Source: Linnemannia schmuckeri (taxonomy: Eukaryota; Mortierellomycota; Mortierellomycetes; Mortierellales; Mortierellaceae). From it: a DNA stretch of 64,000 bases. The translations under genes were made by a program, and so were the position numbers. A model generated the notes under the pieces. That model was not told where the DNA came from. It searched no databases and saw only the letters and a list, made by a program, of their open reading frames with translations. Of this stretch, positions 35,705 to 47,680 are shown in pieces; position 1 is the stretch's first letter; the number at the start of each line of letters is the position of its first letter. Location of the stretch: NCBI GenBank assembly GCA_029449235.1, contig JANATG010000007.1, positions 310,001-374,000 on the forward strand, written 5' to 3'.

Positions 35705-38392
35705 TCAGAGGCCCAGGTTCTTGCGGTTGAGCTGGGCCAACTTAGCTCCCTCCATCCTACGACGCTTACCCTCGAGGTACAACATTGACTCTGCATACGT
35801 CCTCGGCATGATCCTAGGCGTCACATATCCCTTGGGACCATCACCACCCTCCTCCTCACTCCGCTTGGGATCCGTAAACGTGAACCAGAAATGATTGGTC
35901 GTCTCACGGGTTCCATTCCGGACATCGAGCACATCGGCCTTAACCATGACCTGGAACGAATGGTGGTCTCCACCTTCTGCAAAGACGATCTGAGAATCGA
36001 GTTGGAGGAATGTGCCGATAGGGACGGGTTTGCGGAAGGAGATCTCGTCGAGGGCGAGGAAGGTCGGTCTGTATTTGATGAACACTGAGGCGTTGCAGAA
36101 TGCTAGTTCGTAGGCAAGGCGCATCAGGTATCCACCAAAGATCTATCAGTTGAGATGAGAGAGTTTTCAGAAAGCAGAATGGGTAATATGTGAGTAAAAC
36201 TTTCAGTGAGTGGAAACTAAATTGTATGTTTATATAAGAGAAACAAGAGAGGAGGATTGTACCTTGTCGTGGATGTTGCGGTCTTGGGGTTGCATGATTT
36301 GAATGGCGCTCATCTTAGTATCAGCCATCCACTCGACATCTTCGGGTTTCTTGACCTTGAGCTGAGGGTTGTCGTACTTGGAGTACTCCAGGTACAGGTC
36401 ATGGATCAAGAAACGCTCGTCCTGAGTTGGAGGCCGCTTGGTCAGCGCCGTATCCGCCGCTAGGCGCTTTCTTGCCTTATGGTCTAAAGGTTGTGAATTT
36501 GAACAAGAGTGAAGATGAAAAACACTTTGGTTATCATTCTGTCTTTGATAAACGGTGATGGATGGATGATGACGAAGCGCGTTAATACAGCAAAGACACG
36601 AATGTTTACCTTCTCCCATTTGGAAAAGCTTCTTTTCGGCATCATTCTGGAGGAGCAATGGATTGACCTGGGCAGCTTTTCCTGTCAAGGCGTCTCGAGC
36701 GACCATGGTGAATCTCGCCACCAAAATGGTATCTCCTTGCTCATTAGGTTTGTCCTTGTTGATCTCCTCCATCTTCATGAACACTGTCACCATAGATAAA
36801 AACAACAACAAACAGTAGTGATGAGTACTCATTTTCTTCGTGTCCTCATTGTTACTGTCAACATAAAACGATGGGGGTACTCATTCTTACCTTCCATGGA
36901 ACTGTATCCGACGTACGTGACATGTCCAGAGAGACGCAAGTCACTGACGCCAAAGGGCTTCAAGAAGTCGATACGATCGACCGAGGCTGTGACAATGGTC
37001 AGCGGTGAGCTCTCAAACTTGCCGTCGTCGCAATGCTTGTAAGAGATTGCCCCTGCCAACGCATCCAAATCCTCCATGATCTTTCCGTGTCTGACAGTGC
37101 CTCCATAGTTGATATACTCTTCCAGAAGAGCCTTATCGGTAGCAAAAGGAAGAATAATTTCAGTATAAGACTGTTGCATGGTCTTGAGGACTAGTTCGCG
37201 CTTAGAGTACTTCTTATTGGAATCTGCGTTTCCCTGGGCAGAGGTTGAGGTGGGTGATCCGTGGCGTTGGGCGAGTTTGTCGATCCAGGAGGTGATGGGG
37301 CGGACAGTGAAAACCTTGTTGCGCGGGTTGTTGGCCTCTGCTGCTGCGGCTGCCGCTACGGGTGAGATGAATGTCGACGATGACGAGCCTGTTTCAATTT
37401 TGGTGGCGCAAGTAAGGTATGTGTGAGTAAGTTTTACGTTACTGGGAATGAGGGTAAGAGATAGGCGAATATTCCTTATTTGGGATCATTCATCATCGAT
37501 CATCATCAAACTTTTTGGGGCGCTTGTCCAATTTATTGCTTTGTTAGTATATTTTGAAGCACCGCACGACAGGGCCAACAAGGATGCAAAGCGACAATAC
37601 AGTACGACAAAGGCGTCATCGTCAGGCATATAGGGAAGAAGGTAACAACGTGGTAACTGACAGCCAGCTAGCCCTTGCTGAGGTGTACCTGACTGACTGA
37701 GAATCAAACAACCATTGATAGAAAATGGCACACAACAATCACAACCCAGCTAAACAGCCCTCCCCCCCCCCAACCCAGCCAACACACATCCTCAAACACA
37801 TTCTTGTAGATATACAGATATAAGATACATAAATACAGATAGCTATAGATAATAAACTCATCGAATCATACATATACACACACAGACAAAAAAAAAAACC
37901 AGAATCGACTCCGCCCAAAAAGCTGGTTCTTGTTGTTCTTTTTAAAATCCCTGACCCTTCTCCCGTTCTTACCCGCACAAGAAACAGAAAAATAGAAAAA
38001 AAATCACCACGCACACAAAAAAAGACAGTCTCAATCTCCAAGCTCCCCTTCTGTTGCTGCCTGCCTGCATTATCAGATCGTCAAAGTGATCAAACGTCCC
38101 CAAGAAAAACATAGTTCTTACCATTAGTGGTGATCACGGTAGACCCAGCCTTGTTGGAGGCACTCAACTTGTCAAGAAGTTCGCTTCCCTTCTTGTCAGC
38201 AGAGAGATGCTTAGAGATGATCTGTTCCTTGGGCGTGGCAGGCTCCTTGGCAAACGACTTTGAGACTGAAAAGTAAAGAGGATTCTCTGTGTTGAGGTGT
38301 CTCTTGGCACTGGTGTTTATGTTCACGCGTGGGAAGCGGGATGTTCGAGCGAGGAGGAAACGAGAGGAAGAGGAGGATGTGATGCGCTGCAT
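35705..38392 (-). CDS. Mitochondrial acyl-CoA thioesterase, ACOT9-like, double hotdog
   Basis: Hydrolyses acyl-CoA to free acid and CoA, probably in mitochondria. Five exons: 38392-38122, 37388-36891, 36783-36610, 36483-36263 and 36142-35705, all phases consistent, 533 residues. The N-terminus (start MQRITSSSSSRFLLARTSRF) is Ser/Arg-rich without acids, a good mitochondrial presequence. Hotdog domain 1 spans about residues 175-315 and includes EEYINYGGTVRHGKIMEDLD and VDRIDFLKPFGVSDLRLSGH. Hotdog domain 2 starts at NIHDKIFGGYLMRLAYELAF, the typical helix-entry motif, and continues through ALDEISFRKPVPIGTFLQLD. This two-domain arrangement and length fit the ACOT9/ACOT10 family. It sits 453 bp from the end of the next minus-strand gene. 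Confidence 0.93.
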
Positions 38393-38845
38393 TGTAATGT
38401 GTAAGTGTATGGGACGAGAGAGAGGTAAAAAAATTGAGTTTGCGTGATGTGACACAAAGAGAGAAGGGGAAAATGGAGTGTGTCTGTGCGAAGGAGAAGG
38501 AAAAAAGGAAAGGACAGTGAAGGTATTATTTGGTACAAGGGGAGAGGGGTGTAGATGTAGATGGAAAGAAAGAAAAAGAAAAAAAGATGAATGGAGGGTT
38601 GAGGAATGAAGAAGAATGTCAAAAGTGGGCGAACAAGAAAAACCCTCTTTATGCCTCTCTGGTTGATTCATTCAAACCCACGCGTGCTGAGACTGAAAAA
38701 TCAATGTTTCTGAGATCGGTAAGAGGGCAAAGCACATCCTTGCTGAGTTCATGATGATACGATACGGTATGATAGCCAGATAGATAGCGAGTCACCTCTA
38801 TACTCTGCGCAAAAATGTTTTTCTTTTACCTTTAGTTTATTATCA
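38393..38845. other. Promoter region of the thioesterase gene
   Basis: Lies between the thioesterase start and the stop of the upstream C78 peptidase, both on the minus strand. Seen from the minus strand it is pyrimidine-rich (38400-38600). No other feature seen. Confidence 0.5.
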
Positions 38846-40776
38846 TTACGGAACTCGTGTACTGGTGACAGACTTGCTACTCTCGTGCTCAACCTCAGTC
38901 CACCCCACAGATAGTGATGGATACCTTGTAAACAACTGTAGTGTCGGTGACGACGACGACGAAGATGATGATGATTGATGTCTTGACCCGCCGGCAGCTG
39001 CACCACCGCCACTACCACCATCACCACGACGATCACTCTCGTCGCTATACAGTCCGGATATACCAAGCAGCTGGTACTGTGCCTTGGCAACACCCGATCC
39101 CACTTGTAGTCGAAATGCCTTTAGCAAGTATTGCGCATCCAGTTTCTTGTCTCCTACCACTACCGCCTTGGACCCCGAAGAATGTGAAAGTGAGATGGCG
39201 TCCCTCCTGAGAGTAGGGATAGCAGTGTGTAGCCAACGACCAGGATCAAACACCAGCAGATTCATCCCTCGTTCCTCCTTCAAGATCTCAATCCCAACAA
39301 TGGTGCGAGAATGACCCTGGTGCTGCATGTAGAGTGGTGGCTTGGCTGTCTGGATGATCTGACCTTGCCTTTCGTGTCCATTCTGTCGCAAGTTGTTAAC
39401 CTGGAGAGACAATGGTGCAGACAAGGGTGACCAATTCGGAGAGCGAAAGTATTCGTAAACGGCCGCAAACATCGCAGGGTGAGTTCCATCAGGGCCGCTT
39501 GGCATATGAAAGTCGAGGATACTGCAGCGGACTCCAAGAGAGCACAACACAGACCATGCCTCAGTTGTCCCGATCCACTTCTTGGTGCCCTCGACCTTGT
39601 GGTTCAACTGTACTGCTCCCTGCGCGTCGAATCCGTTCGTCCAAGCGTATTCGAGTTGGCGCTGCAGTTCTGCGATCGTCGGGGTATTAGATGTAGTTCT
39701 GGTGGCAGAGTTGGTGCTTACTGCTGCTGTGGAGTCTAATTGACCGACAACATATGAAAGGAGCATTTGAATGTTCCTGTAGCCGCATCCCCATCCTCGA
39801 TCTGTCTTATCACTTTGAAAATACATTACAGAGGGGTCTGCAAGGTAGGCCTGCTGTGTGACGCCTTGAGCAAGAGACGTTTCGAGCAACATCCTAATCT
39901 TATCGATCAGTCCAGTTATTCCCGTAGAAGAAGGTGATGTGGGTTCCTGTACAAAGGATAATCGACTCTGTGTTGGTGATGATGGTCCACTAGATGGTGT
40001 TCTGAACTCACGAGGGGAATGCGTCAGGAAAACATCCATGGTAGTCTGTCCTGTGCGCTTTCCTTCCTTGGCCAGTTCTGTATGGGGTGTGGGGTTGCCT
40101 GTTGAGTCTGTCCTGGCTCGTTTGTTGAAGGGGTGGCCATCTAGGCTGTATGCACGCTAAGGATCAGTCAAGAAGATCACTTATTGTCAGCATGCATGCC
40201 TCTCTCAGAGTTTGTAAATAGTCGCTGGATCACCCAGGTAATTAATTACCTTTGCATCGCGATTGCCCTGTAATTGTTCTGCAAAGTGCATGTCCATGTG
40301 TTCCATCATATCTCGTATGTGTACTATTTTGATTACAATAGCAAAAAGGCTTTGTCAGAGCAGCACTCGATGATGAATAAATAAAGAAAAAAAAACAGAA
40401 GCGCAGTGAGAAGGAGTACCATACCCATCATGTTGCAATCCTGTGCTTCGCAAGGGATCTTAAAGTCATCCTCAGTCTCGTTTGTCGGACTGGCTTTTGT
40501 AACATTTGGTGAATCAAAAAGGCCACTGTGATCAGGTGGTTTAACTTCGTCTTGGAGCTTGTGTGGGTGTATGAACTGGACGGGAGTCTGGTCCAGAGGA
40601 GAAAGCAGGTGTTCTTGTTCTTGTATTTCCTCGTCTGCAAAGTGCGAGATGACGTGGTTTTCGAATGCAGCGTGGTCGCCATGGAATGGGTCAGGACAGA
40701 TTGGACAAGTGTGGATGTCTCTGCTGTCCGCTATTGATGCTGTTGTTGTTATTCTGTTGTTGTTGTAGTCTGCCAT
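38846..40776 (-). CDS. ZUP1/UfSP-type C78 cysteine peptidase with N-terminal zinc finger
   Basis: Family members are the K63-linkage deubiquitinase ZUP1 (ZUFSP) and the UFM1 proteases. Three exons, 40776-40425, 40323-40250 and 40156-38846, give 578 residues in frame. An N-terminal C-x2-C-x13-H-x3-H finger (Cys24, Cys27, His41, His45) resembles the ubiquitin-binding fingers of ZUP1. The peptidase domain shows RGWGCGYRNIQMLLSY with probable nucleophile Cys266, then GHSRTIVGIE (His424) and LLVFDPG (Asp446). Cys, His, Asp order and the His-Asp spacing of 22 match the C78 triad. A Ser/Gly-rich insert lies near the C-terminus. The finger plus C78 combination favours a ubiquitin-directed, genome-maintenance role over UFM1 processing; this is inference. 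Confidence 0.92.
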
Positions 40777-41179
40777 TGAGTGTGACCCTTCTTCTCTCGT
40801 TGGCTGTGCTCCGTTTGCTGAGAGTGGGAGATGCAAAGAAGAACTAACAGAAAGCTATTTTCGTATTGTACTGATATTTTGGTGGCGGAGAATATTCAAA
40901 TGAGGAAGGAGCCATGGTTCAGGCCTCATTCTGAGTGCCTATTGGCTGCATCGACGCAAATCCAGCCTTTGACACGTCAGCGACTGGGAAGGGCATGGAA
41001 CAACCGTTTCAGCCTGTTCAAATAAAATAGCGACACATATACACACCCCTCCTACACTCACCCCTTGATCAACTCTTCTTCATCCCCTTCTTCTTTCTTT
41101 CTTTATTTTTCCTTCATCTCCTACTCTTCACTCACATCGTCTCCTCTCCCTCATTCCCACAATACCGCACTTAATCACA
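40777..41179. promoter_or_regulatory. Divergent promoter between C78 peptidase and calnexin genes
   Basis: A 403-bp gap between two start codons pointing away from each other. The calnexin-proximal half (41040-41170) is strongly C/T-rich. No other gene fits, so both promoters must lie here unless upstream exons exist. Confidence 0.6.
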
Positions 41180-43291
41180 ATGACTCGCATTTCCTTGGGC
41201 CTCGTCACTCTCCTGGCATTGTCCTCGGCCGTGAGCATCGTCAACGCTCACGAAGGACACGACCATGCCCAGAAAAAGTTCAACATCCCTGGTGACGAAG
41301 ACTACTCATCCAACGCTCCTGACCTCCAGGACTTCAAGGTAATAAAAGCAAAACCATTGCGACTGTGAAGTATCACGATCCAAGGATGAGGATAGTCGTG
41401 GTGGTGTTCAAACAATCAATTGCCCACAATTGACGCGTAAAATAATAACACCTTTTCTTTTGTTATGTTACGTGACTTCACGATAGGCCACATCGATCAA
41501 GGCCCCCTTCTTGGAGCAGTTTGCTGACAATTGGTCGGCACGCTGGACTGCCAGTGAAGCCACCAAAGAGACCACTGCTGAGGGCGAAGTCTTTAGCTAT
41601 GTTGGCCAGTGGAGCGTCGAGGAGCCTACTGTCTACCCCGGTTTGAAGGGCGACAAGGGACTGGTCGCCAAGAGCCCCGCCGCCCACCACGCCATCTCTG
41701 CCTCCTTGCCCGAGGTTATTGACAACAAGGACAAGACCCTCGTCGTCCAGTAAGTGTTACTCCCATCTACAAGTGACATACACGTTAAAACTTTGTAACA
41801 ATAGCTCTCTTGAATCAAAATAGACTCATCGTACCTATTATTAATTCATATATCTCCTCCATAGGTATGAGGTCAAGGCTCAGACTGGATTGGAGTGCGG
41901 TGGTGCCTACATGAAGCTCTTAACGGATTCTCCCGAGGGCATCAAGTTCAAGGAATTTTCTAACGACACCCCTTACACTATCATGTTTGGACCCGACAAG
42001 TGCGGAAGCACTAACAAGGTCCACTTTATCTTCCGTCACAAGAACCCTGTCACTGGGGTCTACGAGGAGAAGCACCTCCAGTCTGCTCCATTGGCCAAGT
42101 TGGGCTCCCTCACCAATCTCTACACCTTGATTGTCAAGTAAGCATTTCTATGGACATTATCGTTCGGTGTGTTTTTTTAGATTTTATCAAGAAGGTCAAT
42201 TTTTAACGCGACACTTATTTCATTGCTGAAATAGACCTGATCAGACTTATGAGATCAAGATCAACGGAGAGAGTGCTTCTTCTGGATCGCTCTTGGAGGA
42301 CTTCCAGCCCCCAGTCAACCCACCCAAGGAGATCGACGACCCCACCGACAGCAAGCCCGCTAACTGGGTCGAGGTTGCCCAGATCCCGGATCCCAAGGCC
42401 ACCAAGCCCGATGACTGGGATGAGGATGCACCCGCCCGTATCCTTGACGAGAAGGCTGTCAAACCTAGCGACTGGCTGGAGGACGAGTTGGCAGAGATCC
42501 CCGACCCCGATGCCGTCAAGCCCGAGGACTGGGATGACGAGGAGGATGGTGACTGGGTCCCTGTGTCGATTCCTAACCCCAAGTGCGAGAACAATGGCTG
42601 TGGCAAGTGGGTCCGCCCTTACATCTCAAACCCCGCATACAAGGGCAAGTGGTCTGCTCCTTTGATCGACAATCCCGACTACAAGGGAGTCTGGGCTCCT
42701 CGCAAGATCGCTAACCCTGCATTCTTTGAGGATTTGCACCCCTCCAACTTTGAAAAAATTGGCGCTGTCGGATTCGAGATTTGGACCATGCAGAAGGATA
42801 TCCTCTTTGACAACATCTACATTGGACACTCTGTTGCCGACGCTGAGGCTTTGGCCGCTGAGACCTGGGAGATCAAGCACGCCGCCGAGAAGAAGCAGGA
42901 GGAGCTCGCCAACCCCAAGCCCAAGAGTCTTGAGGGACCCCCCTCGTTCAAGGAGGACCCCGTTGGTTTCCTTGTCGGACACTTGCGCGAGTTTATCGAG
43001 TTAGCGCGTGAGGACCCCATGAACGCGATTCACAGCCGACCCATGGTTTCGGCAGTGTTGGCGGCGATCATTGGAGTCACTCTTGGATTGGGCTTGATTT
43101 TGGTCGGTCTCTTGACGGCGGCGCCCCGCACCGGCACCCCCCGTGCTGCATCCAAGGCCAAGAAAACTGATGAGGTGACTGCTGATGATGATGACAAGGA
43201 GGTCAAGCCCAAGGCTGACGGCAAGAGCGGTTCCAAGGAGGATGTTGTCCTCCGCAAGCGCACCACTGTCGTTGAGGAGACTGACGAATAA
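41180..43291 (+). CDS. Calnexin, ER lectin chaperone
   Basis: Type I membrane chaperone that binds monoglucosylated N-glycans on folding glycoproteins in the ER. Four exons: 41180-41338, 41487-41749, 41865-42137 and 42235-43291, giving 583 residues. A signal peptide ends at about SIVNA. Lectin-domain hallmarks are VVQYEVKAQTGLECGGAYMK, the KCGSTNKVHFIFRHKNP segment and TNLYTLIV. The P-domain carries four type 1 repeats (forms of IPDPxAxKPxDWDE) followed by type 2 repeats (NPxYKGxWxxPxIDNPDYKG). Near the C-terminus a membrane span follows MVSAVLAAIIGVTLGLGLIL, then a Lys/Asp/Glu-rich cytosolic tail. The tail ends KRTTVVEETDE, without a di-lysine signal at its very end. Confidence 0.97.
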
Positions 43292-43715
43292 GTCTCTTCA
43301 CATCTTCTCTGTCTCTATTCGTAGCTTTTTTTTTTCTTTTATCTTGCAAACCAACTTCATTAAACATATCCCGTATTATATGCAAACCTTGTCACGCTCA
43401 CAATCATTACGAACATGTATTGATCAGGTGCCTCAGACTCTGTGGCTTAGCGCCCAAGCTCACCCAAGTGGAGCACGCAAGTCTATTTTCTCTCAACGCC
43501 CCCTTTGCCCAACTGCATCAACCTCTTTGTCTTTTGTCCATCCCCATAACCCTGCAAGTCATCGTCAGCACAAACACTCGGCCAGCAGGAAACATAAACT
43601 CAAGCAAGCAAGGAAGACCCTTCATCAGCACAGCTCAATTCAAACCGGCATCCACTTCAACCTTCCGACTCAACAACAACAACCTACCAACAAACAACCC
43701 ACAACATAAAATAAA
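43292..43715. other. Spacer between calnexin and SDE2
   Basis: Holds the 3' end of calnexin and the promoter and leader of the next gene, which becomes C/A-rich (CAACAACAAC) just before the ATG at 43716. No other feature seen. Confidence 0.5.
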
Positions 43716-44880
43716 ATGGAAGCGATTGTGTCCATCTTTGGGTCGAACTCTGTGGCCATCACCTTCCCAGAGGACTCGACCCCTCGTCTGCACGACCTCA
43801 AGCAACAGCTCTGCGACCTCTACCAGATCCCCGTCGATGAGCAACGTATCCAGACCGCCGGTGGACTTCCCCTTGGCTCCTCTTTTGAGCATGACGAGGA
43901 TCAGGTCTTGTTGTTTGAGGATGCTGAGCTGAACAAGGAAAGGCTGAAGTACTTTACGCTGTCGATGCGGATGGCGGGGGGCAAAGGAGGTTTCGGAAGC
44001 ATGTTGCGTGCGCAGGGAGGCAGGATGAATTCTCAAAAGACGACTAATACTGAGGCCTGTCGGGATCTGAGTGGGCGACGAATCAAGACTGTTAACGAGG
44101 CCAAGAAGTAAGTTGATTGTGATATTTTTAATCCACCCAGCAGGGGAATTTTATTTACGAAAGGAGCAATCATATGCTAAGCGACTCTTCAATATATTAA
44201 CTGCCGGTGTTGACCTATTTCTTCGAATTCCTTTTTTTCTAGAATGGCGGAATATGTCCGTGGAGAGCCAGAGAGGAAAAGGGCCAGGAAGGAGGAACTC
44301 AAGCGCAAGATTGAGGAGAAGCTGGAGTTGGCAGATCGTCCTGCCCGGAAACATCGGTTTGAGGATGCAAAGTTCTTTGACGAGTCGGAGGAGCAAGTTG
44401 AGGAGGTCAAGAGCGCTGTTGCGGCTGCTATCAAGGAGAGTCTGAAGGCTGGATCGACATCACCTACTGGAGCTTCGTCGTCGTCGTCGTTGTCGTCGTC
44501 GGGATCAGATTCAAAGGGTAAAGGAAAGACCAAGAAGCAGGATAGCGATGATGAAGATGTTGTTGTCAAGAAGAAGGCCGTCAAGTCCTTGGGCATGTGG
44601 TAAGCGTTCTTCGTTTTGGACTATTTTGTTGGTTGAATGACGCTATGTGCGTTTATGGGAAGTAGAGGGTTGGACTTCGTGCTAATATGTCCATTACCTT
44701 TCGTCATTTGCATCTGCTAGGGATGATATGTCTGACTACGAGTCATCAGAGGGCGAAAACGAGGGTGAGGATGAGGATGAGGATGAGGAAGAGGAAGAGG
44801 AAGAGGAAGAAGAGGAGGAGAAGGTTGAGGAGGCCAAGATCCCAAGTGTCGGATCTTCGGCTCGCAAACGAAAGGCCTAA
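43716..44880 (+). CDS. SDE2: SDE2, ubiquitin-fold-derived splicing and replication-stress factor
   Basis: In fission yeast and humans Sde2 is made as a precursor with an N-terminal ubiquitin-like fold that is cut off after Gly-Gly; the released part joins spliceosomes and helps excise selected introns. Three exons, 43716-44107, 44243-44599 and 44721-44880, give 302 residues. The ubiquitin-like part covers residues 1-90. The hallmark MAGGKGGFGSMLRAQGGRMN follows, with the conserved GG-KGG cut site, then CRDLSGRRIKTVNEAKK, also typical. A charged helical region comes next, then a Glu-rich stretch (more than ten consecutive Glu) and a basic C-terminus SARKRKA. All family landmarks are intact. 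Confidence 0.95.
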
Positions 44881-45953
44881 TACCCTTCATCCGTCGACCT
44901 CTTCTTTTTAAGCAAGAAACAACCCGGACACCATCTGTACAATAGTTTTATTCAAGGTCATTAAAGGATCGGTACCAACGATCGCCCTTTCTACTTCACA
45001 CAGCCAGGAAAGGAGGGCTTGGTTTGCTAGGACAGTGACTATTGATTCACGGTGAGCCTACGAACTACGGACCCAGAGCGCGAAATCACACCACTTTTGC
45101 ACGCTTTGCTGTGGTAGTTGCACAGCCCTAACCAGGAGGTCTTTTTTTTACTATTTCTTTCTGTCAATTGTTTTTTCGCATTAGATGTGGTATATAATCG
45201 ACGCCTCATGCCTGCCCTTGGCTTTGGAGCGCCCATGTACCACATCTTGCTCTATCGTCTATGTGCGAAGATCCTAGGAGAAGGTCAAGGCTTGGAGACA
45301 CTCTTTTCAGTGATCTATTGATCTCTCTCTTTCCTCATTTTCATTACTGGTACGTGAGGAGTAGGACCATGGCGACAAACAGTAACACTGAAAATAGGAG
45401 AGCAGAGCACTGGCACTTTGAGAGTAAAAGAAAACGGAAGAAGAGCTATTTTGTACGCCTCGTCCCTTTCTGTCGTTTTTATCTTTTTTATTCAAAAGGA
45501 TGTTACTGTTCGACGATTTTTGATATTTGGTATTAGGCACTGAACGTGCACAGTTCATCCATTCATGCGCCGGTTATTTTCCAATGAGTTGATGTTGGTT
45601 CTCAAGAAGGAGAGAGAACAAGGTTAGAAATGGGGGCTGTGTAACTTACTCCTTTAGTCTAGCCTAGCATGACTGGCATGATGGGCTCAAATTTAGGAGG
45701 GATGGCCAAGCCGAACCAAGCTAAGCCCGGTCACTGCAAACGAAGGGGGATGGCATGCACGGGCGGGAGATGGTGATCTTTTTTGTCACACTTCCCTTTT
45801 TTTTCCCTGGATCTCGGTATGAAAAAAAACATAAGTCCTCTCACTTGTTGATCCGAGTTACGGATGCTGATGGTGGTGGTGGGGTGTCCATTTCTGTGCT
45901 CTTCGGCATATCAATGTTGACGCGACGGAAGGAACTAGACGATGTCGCAAAGG
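44881..45953. other. Intergenic before the peptide array
   Basis: No supported gene. It marks the border between housekeeping genes and the cysteine-rich peptide array. Short ORFs show no recognisable feature. Confidence 0.5.
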
Positions 45954-45960
45954 TATATAA
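45954..45960 (+). promoter_or_regulatory. TATA box of first array gene
   Basis: TATATAA about 35 bases before an AC-rich leader (CAACAAGCAACCAAACCAAGC). Confidence 0.6.
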
Positions 45961-46241
45961 GCATTTGACAACCCCTCCATTTTTCTTCTGATCAACAAGC
46001 AACCAAACCAAGCAAACCAAGCATACGCCAAGTTAAGCAACCACTCTTCTACCAAGACTAAACTTCCTCCAAGGTATCACCTATTTACTTTCCATTTGTC
46101 TCAAAAATACTCACACATGCACATGTATTGGCGTCAGCATTTCATGGTCCGCGTTCTTCAGTTGAAACTAACAAGTTGTTTACACTTTCAATTAACTAGA
46201 TCCTCTCTTCTCCTACCAACCCGAATACCTCCCAAGTAGCC

Positions 46242-46442
46242 ATGGCCCGTTTCTTCTCCGTCCTCCTTGTCATCGTTGTTGCCGTCGCCGCGATGGGCTC
46301 GCTGTCAACCGTGGTCCAGGCCGCCGGCTGTGAGTGTGTCTCGACCAACTCTGCCGGTCACTCTGCGTCCAGTCTCAGTTGTGATGGCTGGTGCACCCAG
46401 GAGCAGCTAGGCTGGGGTTGCTTCAACTCGAACAGTTGTTAA
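46242..46442 (+). CDS. Small secreted cysteine-rich peptide, member 1
   Basis: Unknown family; 66 residues. A signal peptide (MARFFSVLLVIVVAVAAM..., cut probably after VVQA) precedes a mature part of about 40 residues. It has six cysteines, C-x-C-x14-C-x3-C-x8-C-x5-C, ending in NSC. The leader carries a 126-bp intron (46074-46199, GTATCA...CTAG), so the coding part is one exon. Upstream lie TATATAA (45954) and a CAAG/CCAA-rich leader. A polyadenylation-like AATAAAA follows near 46551. Within the array it resembles only the gene at 55944 closely (CEC start, WGC, final NSC). Even cysteine number and short length suggest three disulfides. Antimicrobial, signalling or effector roles are possible; none is shown. 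Confidence 0.85.
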   Translation: MARFFSVLLVIVVAVAAMGSLSTVVQAAGCECVSTNSAGHSASSLSCDGWCTQEQLGWGCFNSNSC

Positions 46443-47363
46443 ACAAACAAACATACTACAGCAGCATAAATGACTTTCAAAAGAAAGGAAATCGTCGATT
46501 GATTTGCTTCATTTGAGGACGTATCATTTCATTCGTTTAGTACTCTGAAATAAAATATATGCTTGCCTTAAATCCTTCTATCAGTCTTCGAGTTTTCAAT
46601 TGTTATGTTTTTTTTCAGTATTTGTGTGAAATGAACAAGACATTGGTTCTACTCCATGAGGCACAATGTTTTCGAAATATTTTGGTAAAACATCTTGAGT
46701 TCGTGCGAAATCGAACGCCCCATTCTCATGCTGTAACAATGAGTGAGAGGGAAAAGTTCAAGCTTGAGTCTTTTGGTTATGCTTGGTTTACTCCACTTGA
46801 TCACAGTTTAAGAACCCTCACCCTTCTGTTTGTGTTATCACCGTGCACTCTGCCCTTAAGTAAAGAAGGTCATCCCTCTCTCATTCATCTTAGACTGTTT
46901 GTAAACAAAAGGTGGGGCAAAACTCGCTGGCTCTCTTTAATGCCGTAGCAGGCTGTATCATACAAGGCGCCACTAAGTTAGAGCTTGTGCATCTATCGAC
47001 ATGCCACTTTTTGGTTGTGAGATGAGCTACCCTTTCCTACAGAGCCAGCCTTCTCTCCCTCAGTTCAAGTGACACAAAGAAGAATAAAATACTGGCAATC
47101 AACATCAGGGATCAGTCCAGAATAAGAAGATCGAGCAGCCCCCCACACAAACACCACTATCAAACCAACTAAAAGTCAACTCAAAAGTCAACTCAAGCCA
47201 GCCAGTCTCTCAAACCAAGCCCAAGCAAGACAAAGTTCCCTCTTTCCTCCACGCATCATCCTTTAAGGTACACAACACCTTCATTTCAATCTATTCCCTA
47301 CTCTCAGCAGTGAAATCTAGCAACCCATGTCATACCCTCAACCTCAGCTCACACATAGATACA

Positions 47364-47578
47364 ATGACTCGCACCAAGTTCTACTCGACCGCTTTGTCGT
47401 CATCGCGACTCTGGCGACATTCTCGATGCCTGCGGTTGATGCCGGATGAGGGTGTGTTTGCAACCGCAGCAACAACCTGGTCAGTGAACATTGTGGAACC
47501 TGCTATAGTTATGAGCGAAACTGGGATTGCAGCTACAAGCAGGCAGATAATCGTCCTTGGGAAAGGGAGGCGCGTTAG
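47364..47578 (+). pseudogene. Broken cysteine-rich peptide gene (frameshift plus stop)
   Basis: It begins like the intact members (ATGACTCGCACCAAGTTC) and keeps the AC-rich leader and a probable 5' UTR donor (47268, GTACAC). Compared with the copy at 51763, one base is missing after about codon 9, so the signal-peptide core is out of frame. Beyond that, in the shifted frame, a TGA lies just before the C-x-C pair at about 47449. The downstream region still shows C-x-C-x10-C-x2-C-x8-C, while the last cysteine is absent. The shifted frame ends at a TAG (47576-47578). Two independent lesions make an inactive relic more likely than a sequencing error. Confidence 0.75.
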
Positions 47579-47649
47579 TCGACACGCTACCCTAGAAGCT
47601 ATATTTCTGTCGTAGTATATTTCGAATAAACCCATTTCTCCTTTCACTT

Positions 47650-47680
<31 letters not shown>

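Noticed and set aside
44251..44596. Minus-strand Ser/Asp-rich ORF opposite SDE2
   Set aside because: Antisense shadow of the acidic, Ser-rich SDE2 coding region.
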